From the NCBI RefSeq assembly GCF_044769865.1, contig NZ_JBIZWA010000001.1, forward strand, positions 372,001 to 436,000: a stretch of 64,000 nucleotides of DNA. Reading direction: 5' to 3'. The stretch comes from Homoserinimonas sp044769865. GTDB taxonomy: Bacteria; Actinomycetota; Actinomycetes; Actinomycetales; Microbacteriaceae. A program made the translations under genes and the position numbers. Below are positions 8,465-16,498 of the stretch, in pieces; the stretch's first letter is position 1; every line of letters starts with the position of its first letter. The notes under the pieces are model-generated. The model saw nothing but the letters and a program-made list of their open reading frames with translations, was not told the origin of the DNA and did no database searches.

Positions 8465-10558
8465 GTGACGGTGCGAAGTACTTTCTCCGACCGCGACGCC
8501 ACGCGCGCCCAGGTGCGCCATTGGCGCGCCCTCGCGGTGGCGCTCCTGCTCGGCACGCTGGTCTCTGGCGCTCCCAGCGCCGCCGCGGCGCCCGACGAGA
8601 CCTCTGCTCCGGATGCCGTGCAGGAGGAGGCAGACCGTGTCACCATCACGGCGCCCGCCGACGGGGCATTCATCGACCGGAACAGCCTCACGGTGCGCGG
8701 CACCGGCACAGTCGCCGGGGCCGCGATCAGCGTCAGCGTCGACGAAACGGAGGCCTGCACCGGGACCGTCACCGAGACGGATGACGAGCTCACCTGGGCC
8801 TGCAGCATCGGCACCCTCACGAATGGTGCGAACCGCGTCGTGACCGCGACCCAGACAGACGATGGCGACCTCACGAGCGTCTCCGTCACGGTGCACGTGC
8901 TCGGGCCGCCGACGATCGATGACCTGAGACTCACGACGGGTGTCATCTCGGGCTCTGCGCACCCGGGCGCCTCCGTGCAGGTCACGCTCTCGGGCGGGGC
9001 CGGATCGTGCACGACGACCGCAACCTCGACTCGCTACTGGTCGTGCACCCCCGGCGCGCCGGGCGGTCGCGTGGCCTCCGCCGTGTACGACGTGAGCGCG
9101 CGGCAGTCGCACGCCTCGATCGGGCCGGAGGGGAGCCGCTCCTCGTCGACGACACGCACGCTCGAGATCGACAACGTCGCGCCGCAGCCGCCCGTCATCA
9201 CCTCGCCGGCTGGCGACTATCGGCTGCTGCGCCTCCCCGCGACCTTCACCGGCACGGGAGAGGAGGGCGGCAGCGTCGACGTCTACCTCGACGGCGTGCC
9301 GGTCTGCAGCGCTCGGGTGGTTGGCACGGGCTGGTCGTGCGTCGGCGGGAGCGCCCTCAGCAATGCCGCCCACGAGGTCCGCGCCATCCAGATCGACGCG
9401 GCGGGCAACCACAGCCCGCCGAGCACCGCCATCCGTGTCTTCTTCGGCCCCCGGCCAGCACCGCCGACACCCGAGCAACCTGGCACCCCGTCGCCGAGCC
9501 CCACGCCCAGCGAGACGCCGCAGGAGGTGCCGCCGCCCAGCACGCCGAGCCCCTCCGCGGTGGCGCCGCTTCCTCCGCTCGCGGGGGATGCCTCCCCCGA
9601 CGCCCTCAGCAACTGGGGCACGCCCACGACCTTCGGCGACGGCCTCCCGAGCCTGGGTGAGAGCGTCGAGCGCGGCAACTGGTGGCGCGCACCCCTCCTC
9701 GCGCTGGGAGCGATCGCGCTGATCGCACTGCCCAGCCGGCTGCTCGCAAGCGAACTGCGGGGACGCCTCCGCGAGCGGCGACCGGTCGCCGTGCGCAACC
9801 GCGAACCCGTGCCGCTCATCGACCAGCACACGACCGGGGTGACACCCTGGCTCTCCGCTGCGCTCCCCTTCGCCGTCACGGTCGCCTTCATGGTCGTCTC
9901 GAATGGCGTCGATGCCGAGGTGCGCTACCTGCGACTCGCGGCCGCTGTCTCGGTCGCGCTCGGGCTCCTCAATCTCGTGGGTGTCGCCACTGCGACCCGC
10001 CTCGGACGCCTCTGGCAGGGCGTCGACGGGCGCATCCGTTTTCGCCCCATGCTGCTTGCCGCGGCAATCGCGACAGGCCTCTTCTCGCGGCTGATCGGCA
10101 TCGTGCCGCCCTTCGTCTCTGGCACCCTCATCGGTGTGCGGATGCCCCACGAGACGCCCGTGCGCGGTCGCGCCATCGTGCACCTGCTGCAGGTGGGCAC
10201 CGTGCTCGGCCTCGGCCTCATCGGTTGGGTGGGCCACTCCACGGTTGGCGACGTCGTCGGCTTCTGGCCCTCGCTCCTCAGCGAGATCTTCGCGGCGCTG
10301 TGTCTCGTCGGGGTCGGCTCGACGATCGTGCTGCTCCTGCCGGTCGGCGCGCTCCCGGGCCGCGTGCTGTGGGAATGGCATCGCTGGGCGTGGTTCTGCA
10401 TCGCCATGGTGGGCTGCACGATCGCGTTCGCGCCCCTGCTCGGCGGGCCCGACTCGCACTGGCCGCTCGCGATCGTCCTCATCATCGCCGCGAGCATCGC
10501 GGCCCTCTTCATCGGCGCCTGGGCGACCCTCCGCTTCCTCGTGAGGCAGCCGGACTGA
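8465..10558 (+). CDS. Ig-like repeat exported protein with C-terminal polytopic membrane domain
   Basis: About 697 residues; I do not recognise a named family. A signal-like N-terminus (RHWRALAVALLLGTLV... to about residue 42) is followed by three bacterial Ig-like repeats (about 57-145, 150-235, 240-327). Each repeat carries a Cys pair around a Trp: C98/C113, C182/C194, C281/C292. A Pro/Ser/Thr-rich linker (about 330-372) leads to about eight membrane helices from residue 407 to the end. The extracytoplasmic repeats could bind a ligand or surface polymer. The start is uncertain: GTG at 8465 or 8471, chosen because the signal peptide begins there; no clear Shine-Dalgarno is visible. Confidence 0.7.
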   Translation: MTVRSTFSDRDATRAQVRHWRALAVALLLGTLVSGAPSAAAAPDETSAPDAVQEEADRVTITAPADGAFIDRNSLTVRGTGTVAGAAISVSVDETEACTGTVTETDDELTWACSIGTLTNGANRVVTATQTDDGDLTSVSVTVHVLGPPTIDDLRLTTGVISGSAHPGASVQVTLSGGAGSCTTTATSTRYWSCTPGAPGGRVASAVYDVSARQSHASIGPEGSRSSSTTRTLEIDNVAPQPPVITSPAGDYRLLRLPATFTGTGEEGGSVDVYLDGVPVCSARVVGTGWSCVGGSALSNAAHEVRAIQIDAAGNHSPPSTAIRVFFGPRPAPPTPEQPGTPSPSPTPSETPQEVPPPSTPSPSAVAPLPPLAGDASPDALSNWGTPTTFGDGLPSLGESVERGNWWRAPLLALGAIALIALPSRLLASELRGRLRERRPVAVRNREPVPLIDQHTTGVTPWLSAALPFAVTVAFMVVSNGVDAEVRYLRLAAAVSVALGLLNLVGVATATRLGRLWQGVDGRIRFRPMLLAAAIATGLFSRLIGIVPPFVSGTLIGVRMPHETPVRGRAIVHLLQVGTVLGLGLIGWVGHSTVGDVVGFWPSLLSEIFAALCLVGVGSTIVLLLPVGALPGRVLWEWHRWAWFCIAMVGCTIAFAPLLGGPDSHWPLAIVLIIAASIAALFIGAWATLRFLVRQPD

Positions 10559-10566
10559 CCCGAGCA

Positions 10567-11277
10567 TCAGAACAAGGCGGGCTCGGGGGTCTCGTCGATC
10601 GGTTCCACGAGTTGAGGGCCGTCGTTGCGCACGCTGTTCACCGCGCGTGAGACGGGGTGGTAGACCAACTCGTTCGCGACATCCCGCGACGACAGCTGCA
10701 GCAGCTCGACCCGCTCCGAGGGATCGAGATGACCGCCGAGCCAGTCGTCCATGCTCTCGCGCTTCACGAACGCGGGCATGCGATCGTGCACCTCGCCCGG
10801 GGCGACATGCGCGTCGAGCGTCACGATCGCCATCGACAACTGCCACGCGGCATCCGCCCCGCCCTTGGGGTCGCGCCAAGGACGGATGATGCCCGCCATC
10901 GCGATGTCACCCTCGTCACGGTGGATGAAGTAGGGCTGCTTGCCATCCGGCAGCGCGCGCCACTCGTAATACCCGAGGGCCGGCACGATGCACGGATGCT
11001 CGGCGAAGGCCGAGGCGAAGAGCCGGTTGCTTGTGACGGTCTCGATGCGCGCGTTGATGATCGGCTTGCCGCCGCCGAAGGTGGGCGACGAGGGAGGAAC
11101 GATGCCCCAGCGCACCCCGGCGACCCGGCGCTCACCCTCATGCTCGCGAATGACCGGGACCGTGTCAGTCGGCGCGATGTTGTACCGGGGGCGCCAGTCG
11201 TTGAAGTCGCCGCCTCTCGCGACGTACTCCTGGATGAGGTCGTCGGTCTCCTTGTTCATCGCGAAGCGGCCGCACAT
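10567..11277 (-). CDS. SRAP domain protein (YedK/HMCES-like) for abasic-site crosslinks
   Basis: 236 residues of the SOS response-associated peptidase family. Cys2 becomes the N-terminal nucleophile after Met removal and forms a covalent link to abasic sites in single-stranded DNA. The conserved residues are visible: C2, N75 and R77 in NAR, E105 in YYEWR and H164 in HDRMPA. Length is normal. A TACCGT box 6 nt before the ATG suggests a leaderless mRNA. I see no LexA-type palindrome upstream. Confidence 0.92.
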   Translation of the reverse strand: MCGRFAMNKETDDLIQEYVARGGDFNDWRPRYNIAPTDTVPVIREHEGERRVAGVRWGIVPPSSPTFGGGKPIINARIETVTSNRLFASAFAEHPCIVPALGYYEWRALPDGKQPYFIHRDEGDIAMAGIIRPWRDPKGGADAAWQLSMAIVTLDAHVAPGEVHDRMPAFVKRESMDDWLGGHLDPSERVELLQLSSRDVANELVYHPVSRAVNSVRNDGPQLVEPIDETPEPALF

Positions 11278-11283
11278 GGCTCC

Positions 11284-11289
11284 ACGGTA
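11284..11289 (-). promoter_or_regulatory. -10 box of a leaderless promoter (SRAP gene)
   Basis: TACCGT on the minus strand, 6 nt before the ATG at 11277. Confidence 0.5.
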
Positions 11290-11321
11290 CGCCCGACCGC
11301 CGACACGGCGAGCGAAAAAGG

Positions 11322-11395
11322 TGCCCCCACTGGGATTCGAACCCAGACTGAATCGATTTTAAGTCGACTGCCTCTGCCGGTTGGGCTATGGGGGC
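11322..11395 (-). tRNA. tRNA-Leu(UAA), short variable loop, CCA not encoded
   Basis: A 74 nt cloverleaf. Acceptor stem GCCCCCA/TGGGGGC with discriminator A73, D arm GCCC...GGC with G18G19, anticodon stem GTCGA/TCGAT around loop CTTAAAA (anticodon TAA), five-base variable loop TCAGT, and T arm CTGGG-TTCGAAT-CCCAG. The anticodon reads leucine UUA, but the variable arm is class I length instead of the long class II arm expected for tRNA-Leu. No CCA follows. It lies downstream of ndh on the same strand. Confidence 0.9.
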
Positions 11396-11413
11396 GAAGA
11401 CCGCCCCCGCAGT

Positions 11414-12751
11414 CTACTTGCGGGCCGGAGCAGCCTTGGGACGGGCCGCGTACTCCTCGAAGACCGCGCGAGGCGCGCCCCGCATCTCGATGCCGACCGT
11501 GTCGCGGCGGAACAGGAAGGAGATGATCCAGTTGCCGAAGACGCGGGCCTTGCGCTCCCACATGGGCATCGCGAGGCCGTGGTAGCCGCGGTGCATGACC
11601 CACGCGAGCACACCCTTGACGGCGATGCCACCCGACTGGAACACGCCGTGACCGATGCCGAGGCCGGCGACCGCACCGAGGTTCTTGTGGAAGTACTCGC
11701 GGGGCTCATCGCCGCGCAGGTGACCGACGAGGTTCTTCGCGAGGAGCTTGCCCTGGCGCACGGCGTGCTGCGCGTTCGGCACGCACATGCCCGCGACGCC
11801 GCCGCCACTGAGGTCGGGAACGGCGCTGACGTCGCCGGCGCCCCAGACGTCGGGAACGATCTCGCCGTCTTCAGTGCGAGCGCGGAGGTCGGCACCAAGA
11901 CGAAGACGACCGCGCTCCTCAAGGGGAAGGTCGGTGTTGCGGAGCACGGGGTGCGCCATGACGCCCGCGGTCCAGATGATCGTGTCGGACTCGAACACCT
12001 GGCCCGTCGAGGTCTCGATGCGACCGTCGACCGCCGAGGTGAGCTGCGTCTCGAGGTGCACCTCGGCGCCGCGCTTCTTGAGGTTGTCGAGCACCCAGTG
12101 GCTCGTCTTGAGCGAGACCTCGGGCATGATGCGGTCCATCGCCTCGATGAGGTGGAAATGCGTGTCGTCGAAGGTGAGGGTCGGGTGCTGCGCGAGCAGC
12201 GCGCTGGCGAAGCTGCGGAGCTCTGCGAACACCTCGATGCCCGCGAAGCCGCCGCCGACGACCGTGATCGTGAGCAGGCGGTCACGCTCGGGGCCGGGAG
12301 GAAGAGCGGATGCCTTCTCGAAGTTGCCGACGATGCGGTCGCGGATCGCCGCGGCCTCCTCGATCGTCTTGAGGCCGAACGCGTTGTCGGCGATGCCAGG
12401 GATGGGGAAGGTGCGGGTGATCGCGCCCGCCGTCACCACGACGATGTCGTACTCGAAGGCCCACTCCTCGCCGACCTCAGGCGTGATGGTCGCGGTCTTC
12501 GACGCGTGGTCGATCGCCGTGACGCGGGCCGCGACCACATTGGTCGACTTGAGGTGGCGACGCAGGGGAACCACCGCGTGTCGCGACTCGACTGTGCCAG
12601 CAGCCACCTCAGGCAGGAAGGGCTGGTAGGTCATGTACGGGAGCGGGTCTACGACCGTGACCTCGGCCTCACCGCGCCGCAGGAGCTTCTCCAGCTTGAG
12701 CGCAGTGTAAAAACCGGCATATCCGCCGCCGACGATGAGGATTTTTGGCAC
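11414..12751 (-). CDS. ndh: Type II NADH dehydrogenase
   Basis: 445-residue single-subunit NADH:quinone oxidoreductase that feeds electrons to menaquinone without pumping protons. An FAD Rossmann motif GGGYAG is at residues 8-13, a second NADH-binding GGGFAG lies mid-protein, and the FAD closing motif VWGAGDVSAV is present. The C-terminal third carries amphipathic/hydrophobic segments that attach it to the membrane. The GTG at 12749-12751 is preferred over an upstream ATG because the Rossmann strand starts immediately (VPKILIV) and a TAGAAT box sits 7 nt before it. Confidence 0.92.
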   Translation of the reverse strand: MPKILIVGGGYAGFYTALKLEKLLRRGEAEVTVVDPLPYMTYQPFLPEVAAGTVESRHAVVPLRRHLKSTNVVAARVTAIDHASKTATITPEVGEEWAFEYDIVVVTAGAITRTFPIPGIADNAFGLKTIEEAAAIRDRIVGNFEKASALPPGPERDRLLTITVVGGGFAGIEVFAELRSFASALLAQHPTLTFDDTHFHLIEAMDRIMPEVSLKTSHWVLDNLKKRGAEVHLETQLTSAVDGRIETSTGQVFESDTIIWTAGVMAHPVLRNTDLPLEERGRLRLGADLRARTEDGEIVPDVWGAGDVSAVPDLSGGGVAGMCVPNAQHAVRQGKLLAKNLVGHLRGDEPREYFHKNLGAVAGLGIGHGVFQSGGIAVKGVLAWVMHRGYHGLAMPMWERKARVFGNWIISFLFRRDTVGIEMRGAPRAVFEEYAARPKAAPARK

Positions 12752-12758
12752 GACGGCG

Positions 12759-12764
12759 ATTCTA
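12759..12764 (-). promoter_or_regulatory. -10 box of a leaderless promoter (ndh)
   Basis: TAGAAT on the minus strand, 7 nt before the GTG at 12751. It is a near-consensus box in a GC-rich setting and lies in the last codons of the subtilase gene upstream. Confidence 0.65.
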
Positions 12765-14033
12765 CTCTTTTCGGCGCAGTCTCCCGAATTCGCGCACCGC
12801 ACGCCACCCGACAGCACCGAAGGCGAGGGCAAAGATCGTGTAGACGAGCACGGGAATGCCGACGAAACGCAGCTGGTCGAGCGTCGGCAGCACGGTGCCG
12901 AGCGGACTCACGGGACCAGCCACCTCTTGCTCCTCGATGGGAGTCGGCGACGGCAGCACGGGGGTCGGCGTGGGGATCGGCTCCGCATCCGCGCGGCGGT
13001 AGAGCCGGATCCAGTCGGCGAGGAGCTGGGCGGGGTCCTCCCCCACCGTCGCGACGGAGCCCTGCACTGCGGCATCCGCGTCGATCAGTCCGTGCCCGTA
13101 GATGGGGCTCGGGTCTCGTTGGCCCGGCACCTGCCGCGCCGTCTCGGTGATGCGGTTGATGACACCGCCAGCGTCGAGCTGCGGATGCGCCGAGCGCACG
13201 AGGGCCACGAGTCCAGCGACGATCGGTGCGGCGCCGCTCGTGCCGCCCCACGCCGAATACCCGCCGCCGGGTGTTGCCCCGACGAGTTCCTCGCTCGGCG
13301 CCGAGACCGAGATCGTGATGCCCTGCGAGGAAGCGTCGAAGCTCGCATTCCCGCGACGGTCGACGCCCGCGACCGTCAGCACGCCCGGCATGGTCGCAGG
13401 CGCCCCGACCTGGGTCGTGCCGCTGCCGCGGTTGCCAGCGGCAGCCACGACGACGACGTCGTTCTGCATGGCATAGAGGAAGGCCTCATCCCAGCTCTCG
13501 GGCCACTCGATCGTGTTGCGCGTGAGCGACATGTTGATCACGTCGGCACCGTTGTCGACCGACCAGCGCACCGCCTGCGCGATCTGGTCGTCGGAGGGCA
13601 CCGTGCCCACACCGAAGCCGACCGACACCGAGAGGAGGTTCGCCTCGGGCGCGACACCGATGACGCCCGAGTCGGCGCCCGTGCCGCGACCAGCCAGGAG
13701 CGACGCGACCATGGTGCCGTGCTCGCGACTCGAGTAGCCGACGGGAGTCTGCCCATCGGACGCACCCACGCCCGAGACATCCGTACCCCCGACAACGGCG
13801 CCCGCGAGATCGGGGTGCGTGCCGTCGATGCCCGTGTCGATGACGGCGACCGTGACGCCAGCGCCGCGCGTCTTCGTCCATGCCTGCGAGATTCCGTAGT
13901 CGTCGAGCCAGTACTCGCGATCACGGATGCTGTCTGCCACGGCTGGTGGCGCCGCCGGCGAGACGAGCGCCAGGAAAAAGGCGGCGACGAGTGCCGAGGC
14001 AAAGGTGGAGACCCGCCGGCGCTGGGGCGTCAC
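12762..14033 (-). CDS. Membrane-anchored S8 subtilisin-like protease (mycosin-like)
   Basis: 423 residues. A signal peptide (about 1-33) is followed by the subtilase domain with catalytic D66 (IDTGID), H105 (REHGT) and S266 (GGTSGAAP), and the oxyanion Asn in AAAGN near 201. A Pro-rich linker (PTPTPVLPSPTP) leads to one C-terminal membrane helix (about 388-410) and a basic tail. This is the layout of MycP mycosins, yet no ESX/type VII genes lie nearby. The GTG start overlaps the DUF501 stop (GTGA), so expression is coupled to the ftsB-DUF501 run. Confidence 0.9.
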   Translation of the reverse strand: MTPQRRRVSTFASALVAAFFLALVSPAAPPAVADSIRDREYWLDDYGISQAWTKTRGAGVTVAVIDTGIDGTHPDLAGAVVGGTDVSGVGASDGQTPVGYSSREHGTMVASLLAGRGTGADSGVIGVAPEANLLSVSVGFGVGTVPSDDQIAQAVRWSVDNGADVINMSLTRNTIEWPESWDEAFLYAMQNDVVVVAAAGNRGSGTTQVGAPATMPGVLTVAGVDRRGNASFDASSQGITISVSAPSEELVGATPGGGYSAWGGTSGAAPIVAGLVALVRSAHPQLDAGGVINRITETARQVPGQRDPSPIYGHGLIDADAAVQGSVATVGEDPAQLLADWIRLYRRADAEPIPTPTPVLPSPTPIEEQEVAGPVSPLGTVLPTLDQLRFVGIPVLVYTIFALAFGAVGWRAVREFGRLRRKE

Positions 14034-14572
14034 TTCACCCCGCTCGCCGTCGGTGAGTCACCCTCTTCGTCGGAATAGTCGGCGCACTCGCACACCTCGG
14101 GCGACCAGTCGGCACGTTCGAGGGCGAGGTCGCCGATCGGGTTCACACCGGGGCCGGCCGCGAGGGAATGCCCAACGAGCGCGTGCAGGCACTTCACACG
14201 GGTGGGCATGCCACCGGCCGAGATGCCCGCGATCTCCTCGACGTGCTCAATGCTCTCGCGGTCGGCGAGGTAGGCCTCGTGCGCGGCACGGTAGGCATCC
14301 GCCATGTCGCCCTCGAGGAGCGCTGCGAGCTCTGGCATGACGCCGGTGGCTTCCAGCGTCGAGACCGCGGCCGTCGCCGCCGGGTGGCAGAGGTAGTACA
14401 GCGTCGGGAAAGGCGTGCCGTCCGCGAGCCGCGGCCGCGTCGACACGACAGTCGGGGCACCACATGCGCATCGGGCGGCGATGCCGACCACGTCGCGCGC
14501 GGGGCGGCCGAGCTGCCGCGTCACGATGCGCACATCCTCAGCGCTCGGCAGGTCGAACGGGGGTGTCGCCAT
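14030..14572 (-). CDS. DUF501 family protein
   Basis: 180 residues of an uncharacterised actinobacterial family. It has a Cys cluster CACGAP near residue 36, a mid-protein Cys (YYLCHPAAT) and two C-terminal Cys (CEC), which could bind a metal. Its start overlaps the ftsB-like stop (TGATG) and its stop overlaps the subtilase start (GTGA). The neighbourhood with the FtsB-like protein and enolase is typical for actinobacteria, but the function is unknown. Confidence 0.85.
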   Translation of the reverse strand: MATPPFDLPSAEDVRIVTRQLGRPARDVVGIAARCACGAPTVVSTRPRLADGTPFPTLYYLCHPAATAAVSTLEATGVMPELAALLEGDMADAYRAAHEAYLADRESIEHVEEIAGISAGGMPTRVKCLHALVGHSLAAGPGVNPIGDLALERADWSPEVCECADYSDEEGDSPTASGVK

Positions 14573-15078
14573 CAGTCGACCTCCTGAATCTCTGGGGCAA
14601 CGATCTCGGAGGGCGGAGCATCCGTCAGCGCAGCCGTGAACACGGACGACAGCATCGCGTCGACCCAGTCGACCTCCGTCGTGAGCACCTCGTCACTGAT
14701 CGGCAGGCCGGATTCCGTCACGGGAGTCTGGCCGTCGTCGATCACCAGGTAGCTGAACTCGCCCGGCTTGACGTAGTAAAGGCGCTCACGCGCCTGCGCT
14801 TCGACATAACTCGGGTCATCCCAGCGGGCGACATCCTGCTCAAGGTCCTTCACGAGCTCGCGCTGCGCCTCGACCTCCGCCGCCAACTGGGCCCGCTCAT
14901 TCTGCTGCTCCGCGAAGATGCGCAGGGACGGCGCCAGGGCCACGATGAAGACGATCAGCATGCCGAGCGTCAACATCGTGAACCCTGAGAAGCGGATGCC
15001 TCGAAGCCAGTGAGCGCCCGCGCCCTGCTCAGGCAACGCCGCAGGCACGCGGCGCACACGGGGCTTTCGGGTGCTCAT
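14572..15078 (-). CDS. FtsB/DivIC-type septum formation initiator
   Basis: 168-residue bitopic division protein. A short basic cytoplasmic N-terminus precedes one membrane helix (about 33-52) and a coiled coil (about 55-85, rich in Glu/Gln/Leu heptads), then the conserved RWDDPSYVEAQARERLYYVKPGE segment pattern of the family. FtsB-type proteins bridge FtsL and FtsQ in the divisome. The TACGCT box 6 nt before the ATG suggests a leaderless transcript covering DUF501 and the subtilase. The C-terminal tail is longer than in E. coli FtsB, as usual in actinobacteria. Confidence 0.88.
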   Translation of the reverse strand: MSTRKPRVRRVPAALPEQGAGAHWLRGIRFSGFTMLTLGMLIVFIVALAPSLRIFAEQQNERAQLAAEVEAQRELVKDLEQDVARWDDPSYVEAQARERLYYVKPGEFSYLVIDDGQTPVTESGLPISDEVLTTEVDWVDAMLSSVFTAALTDAPPSEIVAPEIQEVD

Positions 15079-15084
15079 CCCCCA

Positions 15085-15090
15085 AGCGTA
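15085..15090 (-). promoter_or_regulatory. -10 box of a leaderless promoter (ftsB-like gene)
   Basis: TACGCT on the minus strand, 6 nt before the ATG at 15078, in the 21 bp gap after eno. Confidence 0.45.
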
Positions 15091-15099
15091 ACCGGCGAA

Positions 15100-16380
15100 T
15101 CAGCCCTTGAAGCGGGGGAACGCCGAACGACCGGCGTAGACCGCAGCGCCATCCAGCTCCTCCTCGATGCGAAGCAGCTGGTTGTACTTGGCGACACGCT
15201 CCGAACGGGCGGGGGCACCCGTCTTGATCTGGCCACAGTCGGTCGCGACAGCGAGGTCGGCGATCGTCGTGTCCTCCGTCTCGCCCGAGCGGTGGGACAT
15301 GACGGCCGTGTAGCCGCTGCGGTGGGCGAGGCGGACGGCGTCGAGCGTCTCGGTGAGCGTGCCGATCTGGTTCACCTTGACGAGGATCGAGTTGGCGGTG
15401 CCCTGCTCGATGCCCTTCGCAAGACGGCTCGGGTTGGTCACGAAGAGGTCGTCACCGACGAGCTGCACCTTGTCGCCGATCTCGGCGGTGAGCTGTGCCC
15501 AGCCCTCCCAGTCATCCTCCGAGATGGGGTCCTCGATCGTGACGAGGGGGTACGCCGCCGCGAGCTCGGCGTAGTACGAGCTCATCTGGGCGGCCGAACG
15601 CGTCTGACCCTCGAAGGTGTAGTTGCCGTTCTCGAAGAACTCGGTCGCCGCGACATCCAGGCCGAGGGCGATGTCGGTGCCGACCTTGAACCCGGCCTTC
15701 TCGATCGCCTCGACCAGCAGGTCGAGCGCATCGCGGTTGCTGTCGAGGTTCGGCGCGAAGCCGCCCTCGTCGCCGAGGCCCGTGCTCAGGCCCTTGCCGT
15801 GCAGGATGCTCTTGAGCGCGTGGTAGGTCTCGACACCCCAGCGCAGGCCCTCGCGGAAGCTCTCGGCGCCGACGGGGAGGATCATGAACTCCTGGATGTC
15901 GACGTTGCTGTCGGCGTGCGAGCCACCGTTGATGACGTTGAGCATCGGAACGGGCAGCGTGTGCGCGTTGGGCCCGCCAAGGTAGCGGAAGAGCGGCAGG
16001 TCAGACGAGTCGGCAGCGGCCTTCGCCACCGCGAGGCTCACGCCGAGGATCGCGTTCGCGCCGAGCTTCTTCTTGTTGTCGGTGCCGTCGAGCTCGATCA
16101 GCGCGGCGTCGATGAGGCGCTGGTCGGTCGCGTCGAAGCCCTCGAGCTCCGGGCCGATGACGTCGAGCACGGCGTCGACCGCGTTCTGCACGCCCTTGCC
16201 GAGGTAGCGACCCTTGTCGCCGTCACGGAGTTCATAGGCCTCGAACGCGCCTGTCGAGGCGCCGGAGGGAACAGCTGCGCGCGAGACGGTGCCATCCTCC
16301 AGGAGGACCTCCACCTCCACGGTCGGGTTGCCCCGGGAATCCAGGATTTCGCGGGCTCCGATTGCCTCGATCAACGACAC
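15100..16380 (-). CDS. eno: Enolase
   Basis: 426-residue glycolytic enzyme converting 2-phosphoglycerate to phosphoenolpyruvate. Family motifs are intact: SRGNPTVEVEV at the N-terminus, GDEGGFAP around the catalytic Glu, the Mg-binding ALDVAATEF and IEDPISEDDWEGW segments, ILVKVNQIGT with the catalytic Lys and SHRSGETED near the end. I chose the GTG at 16378-16380 because VSLIEAIGAREILDSRG is the canonical N-terminus and AAGGAG lies just upstream (about 16389-16394). The 116 bp gap to hisS holds a three-copy motif that might affect its expression. Confidence 0.96.
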   Translation of the reverse strand: MSLIEAIGAREILDSRGNPTVEVEVLLEDGTVSRAAVPSGASTGAFEAYELRDGDKGRYLGKGVQNAVDAVLDVIGPELEGFDATDQRLIDAALIELDGTDNKKKLGANAILGVSLAVAKAAADSSDLPLFRYLGGPNAHTLPVPMLNVINGGSHADSNVDIQEFMILPVGAESFREGLRWGVETYHALKSILHGKGLSTGLGDEGGFAPNLDSNRDALDLLVEAIEKAGFKVGTDIALGLDVAATEFFENGNYTFEGQTRSAAQMSSYYAELAAAYPLVTIEDPISEDDWEGWAQLTAEIGDKVQLVGDDLFVTNPSRLAKGIEQGTANSILVKVNQIGTLTETLDAVRLAHRSGYTAVMSHRSGETEDTTIADLAVATDCGQIKTGAPARSERVAKYNQLLRIEEELDGAAVYAGRSAFPRFKG

Positions 16381-16445
16381 AGGTGATCTCCTTCGAGAGG
16401 TGTGGGGGTTGGATGCTGCCAATCCTACTCAGGCTGCGCTTTCAC

Positions 16446-16498
16446 AACTCAGGAACTTTCTCGCCAGGTCCTGAATTGGCAAAGGCAGGTCCTGAGTT
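16446..16498. repeat. Three-copy CAGGA/TCCTG motif between hisS and eno
   Basis: GTCCTGAATT (16468-16477) and GTCCTGAGTT (16489-16498) are direct repeats exactly 21 bp apart, each inside a CAGGTCCTGA word. AACTCAGGAAC (16446-16456) is the inverted form. In the minus-strand RNA the copy next to the hisS stop or the middle copy can each pair (9 bp) with the third copy, giving two mutually exclusive hairpins. It may be an operator, an attenuator or a weak terminator; no U-tract follows. Confidence 0.55.
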
